The notes beneath the pieces were generated by a model. That model saw nothing but the letters and a program-made list of their open reading frames with translations, was not told where the DNA came from and did not search any database. Source: Kribbella soli (lineage in GTDB: Bacteria > Actinomycetota > Actinomycetes > Propionibacteriales > Kribbellaceae). From it: DNA of 64,000 bases. Shown here in pieces: positions 32,361-44,990 of the stretch. The first letter of the stretch is position 1. Each line of letters starts with the position of its first letter. Where the stretch lies: the NCBI RefSeq assembly GCF_004331345.1, contig NZ_SJJZ01000001.1:1798001-1862000 (forward strand), given 5' to 3'. A program made the position numbers and the translations under genes.

Positions 32361-32956
32361 GCACGGTCTCCTTCGGTCGAGGCAAGCTCACGGGTGTCGT
32401 CGGCGGGAACCCAGGCATCTTCTTCGGTCGGCTCGTCGGGTGGAACCTCGGAACGCTCAGCGGCCGGCGCCGGTCGCGTCCGCTGGAGCGAGGTCGCCAG
32501 GAACCCGATCCCGGCCGCCAGCAGCACGCCGGTGGCCGCCGACGGCGACTGGGCCAGGAAGGCCGGGCTGTCCGCGGTATAGGTCTCCTCGTACACGGCG
32601 ACCATCGCGGCCGCGCCGAGCAGCAAGGTCCACAGCGGGATCCGGTCGGCCGAGCCGGCCGTGAACGCCACGCACACGGCCACCACGGCGACTGCCGCGA
32701 CGGCCCGGCCGGACGCCGAGTCGGGAAGATAGAGCGCCCGTACGGCGAAGCCGAGCCAGGCGACGAACAGCCCGATCAAGAAGCCGGTCACGCGCATCGC
32801 CGGAGTGCGATCCTGCACCAGCCCCACCACACCGCCCAGTGCTCCGCCGACCAGTGCCGTGTGCTGCGTATCCAGACCGAGAGCTTCCCCGACCAGACAC
32901 AACAGACCCGCGACGACGGCCAGCAGCGCACCGGATACCAGGGTGCTGCGCTGCAT
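32357..32956 (-). CDS. multi-helix membrane protein, partner of the exported repeat protein
   Basis: A 199-residue protein with about five hydrophobic helices and a ~50-residue acidic C-terminal tail (SEVPPDEPTEEDAWVP). Family not recognised. The ATG at 32956 has GGAGG 5 nt upstream. Its stop overlaps the start of the 873-residue gene, so both are translated together and probably work in the same membrane complex. The operator-like palindrome at 33016 precedes it. Confidence 0.6.
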   Translation of the reverse strand: MQRSTLVSGALLAVVAGLLCLVGEALGLDTQHTALVGGALGGVVGLVQDRTPAMRVTGFLIGLFVAWLGFAVRALYLPDSASGRAVAAVAVVAVCVAFTAGSADRIPLWTLLLGAAAMVAVYEETYTADSPAFLAQSPSAATGVLLAAGIGFLATSLQRTRPAPAAERSEVPPDEPTEEDAWVPADDTRELASTEGDRA

Positions 32957-33015
32957 TGAGTCCTCCACTCGCTGTGGGACTCCGGGGACCCCCCGCCGGA
33001 AAATCCAAGTTTCAT

Positions 33016-33038
33016 GTACTTGAACTACTGTTCAGTAC
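33016..33038. promoter_or_regulatory. TetR-type palindrome upstream of the membrane-protein operon
   Basis: TGAAC-TACT-GTTCA (33021-33034) is a perfect 5-bp-arm palindrome, extended to GTACT..AGTAC with one extra base. It lies 60-80 bp before the start of the 32357-32956 gene on the minus strand, in an AT-richer patch. The regulator is unknown. Confidence 0.4.
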
Positions 33039-33151
33039 TTTGCTGACGGACGTTCCTACCAAGCAGTAACCACTGGTTTCAAGAGCGGAGAGATACCGAC
33101 TGCCAACTGCCGGAAGTTCAAGTGTTTGAAGGCATTCCCGGCCAATGCAAA

Positions 33152-33182
33152 AGCCGGGCCGGTCAAGGAGACCGGCCCGGCT
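33152..33182 (-). terminator. clpB terminator
   Basis: AGCCGGGCCGGTC (33152-33164) pairs exactly with GACCGGCCCGGCT (33170-33182) around a 5-nt loop. On the minus strand it begins 14 nt after the clpB stop and is followed by TTTT, the form of an intrinsic terminator. Confidence 0.85.
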
Positions 33183-33195
33183 CGAGCAGTGATCG

Positions 33196-35775
33196 TCAGG
33201 CAGCGACTTCCAGCGCGTCCTTCGACTCGTTGAGGGTTACCTTGACGGTTTCGCCGTCGCGGATGGTGCCGTTGAGCAGGCCGCGGGCGAGTTCGTCGCC
33301 GATCGCGGACTGGACCAGGCGGCGGAGCGGGCGGGCGCCGTACACCGGGTCGTACCCGGTCATCGCCAGCCACTCCATCGCACCCTCGTCGACGTCCAGC
33401 GTGATCCGCCGGTCGGTCAGCCGCCGCTGCAGCGCGGCGATCTGCAGGCCGACGATCTGCGTCAGCTCCTCGCTGCCGAGCGCGTCGAACAGCACGATCT
33501 CGTCGAGCCGGTTGATGAACTCCGGCTTGAACGACTGCCGCACCACGGCCATCACCTGGTCGCGCTTGGCCTTGTCGTCCAGCGACATGTCGGCCAGGTA
33601 CGCCGAACCCAGGTTGCTGGTGAGGATCAGGATCACGTTGCGGAAGTCGACCGTACGACCCTGGCCGTCGGTCAGCCGCCCGTCGTCCAGCACCTGCAGC
33701 AGGATGTCGAAGACCTCGGGGTGCGCCTTCTCCACCTCGTCGAGCAGGATCACCGAGTACGGACGGCGGCGGACAGCCTCGGTCAGCTGGCCACCCTCCT
33801 CGTACCCGACGTACCCGGGCGGTGCGCCGACCAGCCGCGCGACGCTGTGCTTCTCGCCGTACTCCGACATGTCGATCCGGACCATCGCCCGCTCGTCGTC
33901 GAACAGGAAGTCCGCGAGCGCCTTCGCCAGCTCGGTCTTACCCACACCGGTCGGGCCGAGGAACAGGAACGAACCGGTCGGCCGGTCCGGGTCGGAGATG
34001 CCCGCGCGCGCTCGCCGTACGGCGTCGCTCACGGCCTTGACCGCCTCGCGCTGACCGATCAGCCGGTGCCCGAGCTCGTCCTCCATCCGGAGCAGCTTGC
34101 CGGTCTCGCCCTCGAGCAGCCGGCCGGTCGGGATGCCGGTCCACATCGCGATCACCTCGGCGATCTCGGTCGGCCCGACCTCCTCGTTCACCATCGCTTC
34201 GGGGCCTTCGGCAACCTCTGGCTCGGCGTCGGCCTCCTCGAGCTCCTTGGTGAGCTGCGGAATCTCGCCGTACAGGATCCGGGCCGCGGTCTCCAGGTCG
34301 CCGTCGCGCTGGGCACGCTCGGCCTGGCCGCGCAGCTCGTCGATGCGCTCCTTGATCTCACCGACGCGGTTCAGGCCGGACTTCTCCCGCTCCCAGCGGG
34401 CCTCCAGCGCGCGCAGCTCCTCCTCGCGGTCGGCGAGGTCGGCGCGCAGCCGCTCCAGCCGTTCCTGCGACGAGGCGTCGTCCTCGCGGGACAGCGCGAG
34501 CTCCTCCATCTTCAGCCGGTCGACGGTACGGCGCAGCGAGTCGATCTCGACCGGGGACGAGTCGATCTCCATCCGCAGCCGGGACGCGGCCTCGTCGACC
34601 AGGTCGATCGCCTTGTCGGGGAGCTGCCGGCCGCTGATGTAGCGGTTGGACAGCGTCGCCGCGGCGACCAGCGCGGAGTCGGAGATCGCGACCTTGTGGT
34701 GCGCCTCGTAGCGCTCCTTCAGGCCGCGCAGGATCGCGATCGAGTCCTCGACCGACGGCTCGCCGACGAACACCTGCTGGAAACGACGCTCCAACGCGGG
34801 GTCCTTCTCGATCCGCGTCCGGTACTCGTCCAGGGTGGTCGCACCGATCATCCGCAGCTCGCCACGCGCGAGCATCGGCTTCAGCATGTTGCCGGCGTCC
34901 ATCGCGCCCTCGCCGGACGCACCGGCGCCGACGACGGTGTGCAACTCGTCGATGAACGTGATGATCTGACCGTCGGACTCCTTGATCTCGGTCAGCACCG
35001 CCTTCAGGCGCTCCTCGAACTCACCGCGGTACTTCGCACCCGCGACCATCGCGCCGAGGTCCAGGCTGATCAGCCGGCGGCCCCGCAGCGACTCGGGCAC
35101 GTCGCCGGCCACGATCCGCTGGGCCAGCCCCTCGACGACGGCGGTCTTGCCGACGCCGGGCTCACCGATCAGGACCGGGTTGTTCTTGGTACGGCGGGAC
35201 AGCACCTGGACGACGCGCCGGATCTCGGAGTCCCGCCCGATCACCGGGTCGAGGTGCCCTTCCTTGGCGCGATCGGTCAGGTCGACGCCGTACTTCTCCA
35301 GCGTCTTGGTGGTGCCCTCCGCCTCCGGCGAGGTGATCCGGCGGTTGCCGCGCATCTGGTCGAACGCCTGCAGCAACGCGTCCGGCGTCACGCCGAGCGC
35401 ACTCTTCGCAGCTCCCTCGACGGTCGCGAGCGCGATCAGCAGGTGCTCGGTGGAGACGTACTCGTCCCCGAGCCCGAGGGCCCGCTGCTCCGCCTGATTC
35501 AGCACATCACCGGTTTTCCCTGACAGGCTCGGCGCCTGCACGCTGCCACCGCTCGCCTTCGGCAGCCGGCTCATCTGCTCGGCGGTCTTCCGGCGTACGG
35601 CGTCGAGGTCGCCGCCGGCCGCTTCGAGCAGGCCGATCGTCGTACCCTCGGGCTGCGCGAGCAGCGCGGACAGCAGGTGAATCGGTTCCACGGTCGGGTT
35701 GCCCGCCGCGGAGGTCTGACGGATCGCGACCGACAGGGTTTCCCGGGCCAGCGTCGTCAACCGCTGAACGTCCAT
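33196..35775 (-). CDS. clpB: ATP-dependent disaggregase ClpB
   Basis: An 859-residue Hsp100 chaperone of normal length. An N-terminal Clp repeat domain (1-145) precedes NBD1 with Walker A GEPGVGKT (~202-209), then a coiled-coil middle domain (~410-520, [30 protein letters not shown]), which distinguishes ClpB from ClpC/ClpA. NBD2 has GPTGVGKT (~602-609). ClpB works with DnaK to extract proteins from aggregates. A HAIR operator lies about 60 bp upstream, so it belongs to the HspR regulon together with the dnaK operon in this window. A strong terminator follows. Confidence 0.97.
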   Translation of the reverse strand: MDVQRLTTLARETLSVAIRQTSAAGNPTVEPIHLLSALLAQPEGTTIGLLEAAGGDLDAVRRKTAEQMSRLPKASGGSVQAPSLSGKTGDVLNQAEQRALGLGDEYVSTEHLLIALATVEGAAKSALGVTPDALLQAFDQMRGNRRITSPEAEGTTKTLEKYGVDLTDRAKEGHLDPVIGRDSEIRRVVQVLSRRTKNNPVLIGEPGVGKTAVVEGLAQRIVAGDVPESLRGRRLISLDLGAMVAGAKYRGEFEERLKAVLTEIKESDGQIITFIDELHTVVGAGASGEGAMDAGNMLKPMLARGELRMIGATTLDEYRTRIEKDPALERRFQQVFVGEPSVEDSIAILRGLKERYEAHHKVAISDSALVAAATLSNRYISGRQLPDKAIDLVDEAASRLRMEIDSSPVEIDSLRRTVDRLKMEELALSREDDASSQERLERLRADLADREEELRALEARWEREKSGLNRVGEIKERIDELRGQAERAQRDGDLETAARILYGEIPQLTKELEEADAEPEVAEGPEAMVNEEVGPTEIAEVIAMWTGIPTGRLLEGETGKLLRMEDELGHRLIGQREAVKAVSDAVRRARAGISDPDRPTGSFLFLGPTGVGKTELAKALADFLFDDERAMVRIDMSEYGEKHSVARLVGAPPGYVGYEEGGQLTEAVRRRPYSVILLDEVEKAHPEVFDILLQVLDDGRLTDGQGRTVDFRNVILILTSNLGSAYLADMSLDDKAKRDQVMAVVRQSFKPEFINRLDEIVLFDALGSEELTQIVGLQIAALQRRLTDRRITLDVDEGAMEWLAMTGYDPVYGARPLRRLVQSAIGDELARGLLNGTIRDGETVKVTLNESKDALEVAA

Positions 35776-35831
35776 CTAGTTTCAGCCTTCCAACTCAAGT
35801 AACAGGTCTTACCAGACACAACCTATCGAAA

Positions 35832-35852
35832 CTTGAGTCCATTCCACTCAAC
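35832..35852. promoter_or_regulatory. HAIR operator of clpB
   Basis: CTTGAGT (35832-35838), 7 nt, ACTCAAC (35846-35852) matches the HspR-associated inverted repeat CTTGAGT-N7-ACTCAAG in 13 of 14 positions. A further half-site ACTCAAG lies near 35790. HspR bound here would repress clpB. Confidence 0.88.
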
Positions 35853-35913
35853 TCTGGGAAATCCCAGGGATGAATCAGGGGACGCACCACCCTTTTCTCA
35901 CAGACGGTGATCA

Positions 35914-36011
35914 GTGCTGGTAGGCGCCCGAGTCCCACTTGGTCAGGACTGTGAGGTCCTTGTCGGCGAGGTCACGGTCATAGCCGGACTGCTCGGCGCA
36001 GTCAATGACTA
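35914..36011 (-). other. short open frame without a start, possible gene remnant
   Basis: After the response-regulator stop, another frame reads IDCAEQSGYDRDLADK, then DLTVLTKWDSGAYQH and a stop. It looks like the end of a protein, but no ATG, GTG or TTG with a ribosome-binding site precedes it. It could be the tail of a deleted gene. Confidence 0.25.
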
Positions 36012-36659
36012 ACGGCGACCCGCGGTCACCAGGCCCGCGTCGTACGCGAGGATCACCGCCTGGACGCGGTCCCGGAGGCCGGTCTTGGCGAGCATCCGGC
36101 TGACATGGGTCTTCACGGTGTGCTCGGTGAGGTGCAGTTCGGCGGCGATCTCCGCGTTGGAGTTGCCCTTGGCCACCAGAATCAGCACCTCCCGCTCCCG
36201 CGCGGTCAGTACGTCGAGTTGCCCGGCGACGTCGGGGTCCACGCGAGTCTCCGCGAACCGGTCGATCAGCCGGCGCGTCACCGGCGGCGCGAGCAGCGCA
36301 TCACCGGCCGCGATCACCCGGACCGCGTTGATCAGCTCGTCCCGCGACGACCTCTTCAACAGGAATCCGCTGGCTCCGGCGCGCAAGGCGTCGTACACGT
36401 ACTCGTCCAGGTCGAACGTGGTCAGGATCAGCACCTTCGGCCCGCCGGCCAGCTGCCGCGTGGCCTCGATCCCGTCCATCACGGGCATCCGGACATCCAT
36501 CAGTACGACGGCCAGATCGAGGATCGCGGTCGACTGCCGGATCGCGTCCGCGCCGTCGACCGCCTGCGCGACCACCTCGATGTCCGGCTGCCCGTCGAGG
36601 ATCGTCGCGATCCCGTCCCGCACCAGGTCCTGGTCGTCGACGACCATCACCTTGATCAC
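36009..36659 (-). CDS. NarL/FixJ-family response regulator
   Basis: A 216-residue regulator. The receiver domain has the acidic pair in VMVVDDQ (Asp8, Asp9), phosphoacceptor Asp55 (VVLMDVRMP) and the Lys in FLLKRSSRDE. The C-terminal LuxR-type helix-turn-helix reads LTAREREVLILVAKGNSNAEIAAELHLTEHTVKTH-like. The GTG at 36659 overlaps the kinase stop (GTGA), so both are one operon. The regulon is not identifiable here. Confidence 0.92.
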   Translation of the reverse strand: MIKVMVVDDQDLVRDGIATILDGQPDIEVVAQAVDGADAIRQSTAILDLAVVLMDVRMPVMDGIEATRQLAGGPKVLILTTFDLDEYVYDALRAGASGFLLKRSSRDELINAVRVIAAGDALLAPPVTRRLIDRFAETRVDPDVAGQLDVLTAREREVLILVAKGNSNAEIAAELHLTEHTVKTHVSRMLAKTGLRDRVQAVILAYDAGLVTAGRR

Positions 36660-38527
36660 GAGGCGCTCTCCGGGATCCAGGCGGTGATCCGCGTCCCGGC
36701 GCCGGGTGTGGAGTCGATCTCGAGCGAGCCGTGGTGGACGCGGACCCGCTCCCGCATCCCGGCCAGACCGTGCCGGCCGCGGCTGCCGACGGCGTCCGGA
36801 TCGAAACCCACTCCGTCGTCCACGATCTCGACGGCGATCCACTGCACGCCGACGTTCACCGTCACCTGCACCCCCGTCGCCTTCGCGTGCCGCACAGCAT
36901 TGGTCAGCGCTTCCTGGACCAGACGGTACGCCGTGAGTTGCTGACCCTCCGGCGGCGCGCTCACGTCGCCGGACAGCTCGAGCTCGATCGGCAACTGCTC
37001 GGACGTGACGTCCGCGACGAGCTGCCGCAACTCCGCGAGACCGGGCTGCGGAGTCAGCTGCGGATCCGGCACCCCATCGGCATCACGCAACGCCGACAAC
37101 AGACGATCCAGCTCGCCGAGTGCCCGCCGGCCCGCATCGCCGATGCGCTGGAACCCCGCCAGTACGTCGTCCTCGCCCCGGCGTACCAGGTCCGGACCGG
37201 TCTCGGCCTGGATCACCATCAGGTTGACCGCGTGCGCGACGATGTCGTGCAGGTCCCGGGCGATGATCGAGCGCTCCGTCAGCACCACCTGCTCGGCCTC
37301 GCGCTCCCCCGCCTCCCGTTCGAGCTCCTTCTCGCGGCGCGCCGCCGCCCGGTTGCGCCGGTACAACCGGACCGCGATCCCCGCGCACAGCGGGACGAGC
37401 AGGATCAGCGACAGACTGACCGGCCACTGCCGATCGACCATCTCGTCGTAGATCGTGTTCCGCAGCCGGCCGTCGGGGTCCAGGTCGAACGGCTGCCGCC
37501 CGACCGTGGGGAACAGCAGGATCATCTGGCGGTATCTGATCAACTCCGCGATCGTCGGCAACGCCGCGAGTACGACGAGCGCGAGCGGCACCGACCAGGC
37601 CAGCGAGCGCGGCGCCGTACCGAGGGAGAACAAGGCGAGCGCCAGGGCGAGCATCAGCGACCAGACGATGTCGGTCTGCCAGTACGAGATCAGCGCGGCG
37701 AGCCCGATGACGGCGACCGGCACAGCCGGCCATCGACGGCGTACGGCAAGGGTCAACGGCGCGAACGCAAGCACGTACGGCATCCAGCCGGGGGCGCTCC
37801 ACCAGTTCCCCGACTGGCGATCCGCGGCCAGCTCGACCATCGCCAGCGGCACAACGGCCGCTGCCGTCAGCACAAGCACGGGTCCCGCACCGGACTGCGG
37901 TCGTGCTGCGGCCAGCAGGTCCTCGACCCATCGCCCGGGGCTACGGCGCTGCGCGACGACGCCCTGTCGACGGCGCAGGACCATCACTGCGACGGCGTAC
38001 AGCACGATGCCGACGGACAACCACCACGGCCAGTGCACAGCCTCGAGCCGGTCGTACGCCGCCTTCGACAGGCCGCCATTGGTCTCGGTCGAGCCGTCGG
38101 GCAGGGTGATGCGGCTGTACAACCACGGATAGACCTTCACGTTCAGCAGGCCGCGCTTGAGGTCGACGAGGACCGGAGCAGCCGCCAGTACGGCGGTAAG
38201 CACGAGGCCGGTGCCAGTGCCCCATCGGGTCGGTAGGACCCACACCGCGAGCAGGCAACCGGCAACGAGAGGCCAGGCGATTCCGCCGGAGAGCAGCGAC
38301 ACCACGTAGGTGCCGGCCAGCAGCCCACCCAGCGCCAGAGCCGGGTCGATCCGGCGGATCGCGATCAGCAACGGCGTCCAGGCAACGAAGACAGCCAGCC
38401 AGTCCGGGGCCCAGAACCAGTAGTCGGCCCGCTGGATCAGCCAGTACTCGACCGCCGCCCACGCAAGTAGCGCCAGCCCGGTGTCCAGCCGGCCGATCCG
38501 TGCGTCGGTCCCCGTCACGCCCACCAT
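36656..38527 (-). CDS. membrane sensor histidine kinase (HisKA_3)
   Basis: A 623-residue kinase. About 10 membrane helices occupy the first ~390 residues in two blocks. The phosphoacceptor His427 is in IIARDLHDIVAHAVN, and the ATPase domain has EALTNAVRHAKATG (N box) and DDGVGFDPDA, with RHGLAGMRERV. Its domain order matches kinases partnered with NarL-type regulators. The start is uncertain: ATG at 38527 or GTG at 38518. The large duplicated membrane part suggests sensing of a membrane or envelope signal. Confidence 0.88.
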   Translation of the reverse strand: MVGVTGTDARIGRLDTGLALLAWAAVEYWLIQRADYWFWAPDWLAVFVAWTPLLIAIRRIDPALALGGLLAGTYVVSLLSGGIAWPLVAGCLLAVWVLPTRWGTGTGLVLTAVLAAAPVLVDLKRGLLNVKVYPWLYSRITLPDGSTETNGGLSKAAYDRLEAVHWPWWLSVGIVLYAVAVMVLRRRQGVVAQRRSPGRWVEDLLAAARPQSGAGPVLVLTAAAVVPLAMVELAADRQSGNWWSAPGWMPYVLAFAPLTLAVRRRWPAVPVAVIGLAALISYWQTDIVWSLMLALALALFSLGTAPRSLAWSVPLALVVLAALPTIAELIRYRQMILLFPTVGRQPFDLDPDGRLRNTIYDEMVDRQWPVSLSLILLVPLCAGIAVRLYRRNRAAARREKELEREAGEREAEQVVLTERSIIARDLHDIVAHAVNLMVIQAETGPDLVRRGEDDVLAGFQRIGDAGRRALGELDRLLSALRDADGVPDPQLTPQPGLAELRQLVADVTSEQLPIELELSGDVSAPPEGQQLTAYRLVQEALTNAVRHAKATGVQVTVNVGVQWIAVEIVDDGVGFDPDAVGSRGRHGLAGMRERVRVHHGSLEIDSTPGAGTRITAWIPESAS

Positions 38528-38615
38528 TCTGCTGGCAGAGCGGCTCGCAGCCGTCACTCTCAGGAGTGACACCCCGGTCAGCCGAAAGTGCGACTGCTTG
38601 CCGGTGGCAACGGGA

Positions 38616-39152
38616 TCAGGCGGTGAACTCCGAGGCGCGGATCCGGTACACCTGCAGGTTCAGGTCGTAGTACTTGTCGGTCTCGCCGACCCACTCCATC
38701 CCGATCCGTCGCGCGGTCGCGATCGCGCGCTTGTTGGCCGGTCGCGCGACGGCGAACAGCTCGTCGACCTCGCCGTCGTCGAACGCCCAGCCCATCAACG
38801 CACGGCTGGCCTCGGTCGCGTACCCGAAACCCCAGGCGCTCGGCCGCAACTGCCAGCCGATCTCGAGATCCTCCTCGTACGGCGGGAGCAGACGGATCAG
38901 CAGTGCGCCGACGACCTCACCGTCGTCCCGGCGCGCGATCGCCCAGCGACCCGCGGGTACGACGAAGTTCGGCTGGGCCTCGATCCAGGACTGCAGGATC
39001 AACCGCATGGTCGCGGCGTCCGGCACCTTGTCGATGGCCGGTGACAGCCAGGGCGCCACGTCGGCGGAGCCAAAGATCTCCAGCGCGGCGTCGGCGTCGT
39101 CTTCCTCCCAGTCCCGGATCAGCAGCCGGTCCGTTTCCAGCTTCAGGGTCAC
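38616..39152 (-). CDS. GNAT acetyltransferase (RimJ/RimL-like)
   Basis: A 178-residue enzyme with the RimJ/RimL pattern: LETDRLLIRDWEEDDA at the start, LEIGWQLRPSAWGFGYATEASRAL (acetyl-CoA site, about 93-116), and SxRxxxRIGMEWVGETD-like end (NKRAIATARRIGMEWVG). Members acetylate protein N-termini or small amines. The GTG at 39152 follows TACCCT by 6 nt (leaderless). The second half (VDELFAVARPANKRAI) is typical. Confidence 0.87.
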   Translation of the reverse strand: MTLKLETDRLLIRDWEEDDADAALEIFGSADVAPWLSPAIDKVPDAATMRLILQSWIEAQPNFVVPAGRWAIARRDDGEVVGALLIRLLPPYEEDLEIGWQLRPSAWGFGYATEASRALMGWAFDDGEVDELFAVARPANKRAIATARRIGMEWVGETDKYYDLNLQVYRIRASEFTA

Positions 39153-39202
39153 CCCGCCAGGGTATGCGCTGCCCGCCGGAAGACAACAGGACCAGCGAGA
39201 GG

Positions 39203-39236
39203 CCGCAGGGCGGTCCTGGAACGGACCACCCTGCGG
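39203..39236 (-). terminator. terminator of the dnaK operon
   Basis: CCGCAGGGCGGTCC (39203-39216) pairs with GGACCACCCTGCGG (39223-39236) with a single mismatch. It lies about 135 nt past the hspR stop on the minus strand. A second hairpin (39276-39306, TGGAGG..CCTCCA) is closer to the gene. Either could end the operon transcript. Confidence 0.6.
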
Positions 39237-39370
39237 GGGTCGAAGAGCGCTGGGGGGTTAGCGCACCTTCGACTGTGGAGGCGTCGTGGGGGAACGACGA
39301 CCTCCACCGGACCGGAGGCCCCGAGGGGGATCGGAACACTCCGGTGGTCAAGGAGATGTACGGCGGAGGA

Positions 39371-39825
39371 TCAGCGAGGGCCGAGTTCCAGAGGCTGGGT
39401 GCGGATCCATCGCGTCGTCGTCTGTTGCCGGCCCATGGCGATCACGTCGCCGGCGGGACCGGCCGAGAAGACCCGGCTGGCGGCGGGACGCCGGGAGGCG
39501 CCGACACCGCGCTGGACTTCGGCCAGGAGCTGGTTGACCCGCTGACGCAGGTCCTCCACTTCCGACTGTAGCGCGAGGACGTGGCGAATTCCCGCGAGGT
39601 TGACGCCCTCTTCCTGGGACAGGTGCTGCACATAGCGCAGCCTCGCCACGTCGTACGCCGAGTACCGCCGGCCGCGGCCGGACGCCCGGCTCGGCACCAC
39701 GAGGCCGAGCCGGTCGTACTGGCGCAACGTCTGCGGATGCATGCCGGCCAGCTGGGCCGCCACCGAGATCACGTAGATCGGGGTGCGGTCGTCCCAGGTC
39801 GGCACCTGGCTGAACGGGATGCCCA

Positions 39826-39826
<1 letters not shown>
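39371..39826 (-). CDS. hspR: heat-shock repressor HspR (MerR family)
   Basis: A 151-residue MerR-type repressor: YVISVAAQLAGMHPQTLRQYDRLGLV winged helix (about 18-43), then RGRRYSAYDVARLRYVQ and a coiled-coil dimerisation helix (LQSEVEDLRQRVNQLLAEVQR). HspR binds HAIR sites with DnaK as co-repressor and represses the dnaK operon and clpB. Here it is the last gene of the operon it controls. ATG at 39826 overlaps the dnaJ stop (TGATG); a GTG one codon earlier is also possible. Confidence 0.95.
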
Positions 39827-40989
<1,163 letters not shown>

Positions 40990-41016
40990 CTGGCGCCTCC
41001 CCTCCCGTCGTACCGA

Positions 41017-41708
41017 TTACTCCGCGGACTCGTCCGCGGCCTTGTCGTCATCAGTGCTCTCCACCGGCGCGTCGGCCTTCGCAGGCTCGCCCGGCAGTTG
41101 TTCGGTCGGCTCCGACACGGCCACTCGCGCCGCCCGCAGGATCCGCTCACCGTGCCGGTAGCCCGGCTGCATGATCATCGTCGCGGTCGGACCGTCGACC
41201 TCGTCGGAGTAGTTGTGCAGCAGGGCCTCGTGGATCCGCGGGTCGAAGGTGTCACCCTTCTCGCCGAACTTCACCAGGCCGAGCTTCTCGGTGACCCGCT
41301 CCAGCGACTCGGCGACAGCCTTGAACGCGCCGTCGAGCTCACCGGCTTCGCGGGCCCGGCCGACGTCGTCCAGGATCCCGAGCAGTTCGGAGAGCACCGT
41401 GCCGATCACCAGCTCGCGGGACGCTTCCCGCTCCCGGTCCACGCGGCGCTTGTAGTTCACGTACTCCGCCTGCAGTCGCTGCAGGTCCGCCGTACGCTCC
41501 GCGAGCGCCTCGGTCAGCAGAGCCTCCTGGGCCGACGGACCGATCAGATCGGACGGGTCCCGCGGCGGCTGTCCGCTAGGGGCCCCCGGCGCGGGAGCCG
41601 CGGACTGGTCCGCAGGCTCCCGCAGCTTGCCGGTTTCCGGGTCGATCCGGCGCTTGTCGCGGATGACGGGCTCGCCGTCACCGAACTCGCTGCCAGTCGG
41701 TCGATCCG

Positions 41709-41712
<4 letters not shown>
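41017..41712 (-). CDS. grpE: nucleotide exchange factor GrpE
   Basis: A 231-residue protein: a disordered Pro/Ala-rich N-terminus, a long helix ([31 protein letters not shown], about 69-96) and the C-terminal beta-wing domain with [10 protein letters not shown] and [16 protein letters not shown]. It releases ADP from DnaK. Its ATG overlaps the dnaK stop (ATGA), so translation is coupled. The acidic C-terminal tail is longer than in E. coli, common in actinobacteria. Confidence 0.95.
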
Positions 41713-43574
<1,862 letters not shown>

Positions 43575-43590
43575 GCTTTACCTCCACGAA

Positions 43591-43611
43591 GTTGAGTGAT
43601 GCAGACTCAAT
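43591..43611. promoter_or_regulatory. HAIR operator 1 of the dnaK operon
   Basis: GTTGAGT (43591-43597), 7 nt, ACTCAAT (43605-43611): matches CTTGAGT-N7-ACTCAAG except for the outermost base on each side. It lies 17 nt before the dnaK start, in the leader or promoter. Confidence 0.88.
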
Positions 43612-43655
43612 GTTGCCTGTTCGTCCGCCTCGGTTCAAATCCGTGACTGAACAAA

Positions 43656-43676
43656 CTTGAGTTCACTAGGCTCAAC
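43656..43676. promoter_or_regulatory. HAIR operator 2 of the dnaK operon
   Basis: CTTGAGT (43656-43662), 7 nt, GCTCAAC (43670-43676): 12 of 14 consensus positions. It lies 65 bp from site 1 (start to start), similar to the multiple HAIR sites known upstream of Streptomyces dnaK. Confidence 0.85.
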
Positions 43677-43791
43677 ATTGCACGACGGTCAGGTCATTCC
43701 CAAGGGCAGCCCCCGATTTCGGGGTCCCGGCCAGGGTGCGGCCAGGGAGACCCCTCCCGATGCAAACGTTTACCGTGCGATCCTGATCACT

Positions 43792-44268
43792 GTGAAACTC
43801 CGCCCGATGACCGCAGCCGACCTCGGCGCGGTTCTCGCGCTGAATGGCACCGCGGAAGGTCTTGTCGAACCCCTGAGCGCCGACCGGCTGGATTGGCTCC
43901 GGCTGATCGCCTCGCACGCCGTCGTCGTCGACCTGGACGACGTACCCGCGGGGTTCGTGCTCACGTTCACCCCGGGTTCGGCGTACGACGGGCTGGCGTT
44001 CGAGACGTTCACCCGGACATACGCCGATCGGTTCCTGCTCGTCGAGCGGATCGTGGTCGCCGCCGAGCACCGGCGTACCGGCATCGCGTCGGCGGTCTAC
44101 CGCGCGATCGAACGGGCCGCCAAGCCGTTCGACCGCGCGGTCGCCTCCGTCCCCACCGACACGCCGGCGATCAGCTTCCACAACGCCCGCGGCTACGTGG
44201 AGGTCGGCAAGCAACGCCTCCCCAACGGAACCACGACCGCACTCCTGTCCAAGGAGCTGTCGGACTAG
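43792..44268 (+). CDS. GNAT-family acetyltransferase
   Basis: A 158-residue protein with the acetyl-CoA site VVAAEHRRTGIASAVYRAIE (about 83-102) and a VPTDTPAISFHNARGYVEVGKQ end, typical of the group with two-strand motif B (FRVGKQ-type). The GTG at 43792 gives a standard N-terminus (VKLRPMTAADLGAVLALN). The substrate is unknown. It is divergent from dnaK and shares the 217-bp spacer that holds the HAIR sites; it converges on the PRTase pseudogene with a 4-bp overlap. Confidence 0.82.
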   Translation: MKLRPMTAADLGAVLALNGTAEGLVEPLSADRLDWLRLIASHAVVVDLDDVPAGFVLTFTPGSAYDGLAFETFTRTYADRFLLVERIVVAAEHRRTGIASAVYRAIERAAKPFDRAVASVPTDTPAISFHNARGYVEVGKQRLPNGTTTALLSKELSD

Positions 44269-44804
44269 AGCTGGCGGATGTCGAGCAGCGCCCGCACCGG
44301 AAGGTCGTGCCGCAGGCGCGGATCGGTGAGGCCGTCGACAATGCAGGCCGCGCCGAGCCAGTGCGCGTCACAGTCCTCCACCAGGGCGCGCGCCGTCCGC
44401 GCGGTCGCACCGGTGTCGATCCAGTCGTCGACCATCAGCACCCGGTCCGCGGGCCGGATCAACTGCCGCCGGAACCCGAACACGACATGCCTGTCCTGGT
44501 AGTCGGGCCCGGTCGTCCGCCGTACCCACCGATCGCTGTCGACCGACGAGCCTGCGTGCTTCCGCATCTCGACAAACCCGACTCCCACCGCGGCCGCCGT
44601 CAACGCCCCGACCAACGACCCCCGCGACACGGGCCCGAGCACCACCGTCGGCACCTCGTCATACAGCCCCGCCAGCGCAGGCCCGATCCCCCGCAACAAC
44701 TCCGCGTCCCGCCACCACCCAGTGACGTCCGCGTAACTACTTCAGACGCCCCGATCCGTCTGCCACCGAAACCCAGCCCGAAGCCGCTCCCGCACGCTGT
44801 CCAT
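44265..44804 (-). pseudogene. phosphoribosyltransferase-like gene with an in-frame stop
   Basis: From ATG 44804 the frame reads MDSVRERLRAGFRWQTDRGV, then TGA at 44744-44742, then continues in the same frame with SSYADVTGWWRDAELLRG and a full type I PRTase core, including the PRPP motif VLMVDDWIDTGATART. A full-length family protein would span the stop, so one nonsense change appears to split it. Translation could restart at TTG 44699, giving a 144-residue protein that keeps the PRPP site but lacks the N-terminus. A sequencing error is possible. The expected role would be a purine/pyrimidine salvage-like PRTase. Confidence 0.6.
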
Positions 44805-44856
44805 GCCCCCAGGATCCCGCACGCCCCGCGCTACGCGCACATGGTTTTGCGGACCG

Positions 44857-44932
44857 CCAGGCCATCACAATTGAACGTCCGCCGTCTGGTCACGCGGGCA
44901 GGGGCTCGCGGCAGCCAATTGTGATGGCCTGG
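44857..44932. repeat. palindromic repeat, family 1, copy B
   Basis: CCAGGCCATCACAATTG (44857-44873) faces its exact complement (44916-44932) across 42 nt. It is just upstream of the 44991 gene and pairs with copy C at the other end of that gene. Confidence 0.88.
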
Positions 44933-44990
44933 GGATCCGCCTGTGGACAACGACCGACGCGACCCGCGCTCGGTGCGCCACCATGAGGAC

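Noticed and set aside
33721..35523. 600-codon plus-strand frame
   Set aside because: Antisense to clpB, with a repetitive Leu/Gly/Arg/Asp composition and no recognisable domain.
44742..44744. TGA in the PRTase gene as a selenocysteine codon
   Set aside because: No SECIS-like hairpin is evident after the TGA, the position is not a catalytic Cys in the family, and no selenocysteine genes are seen.
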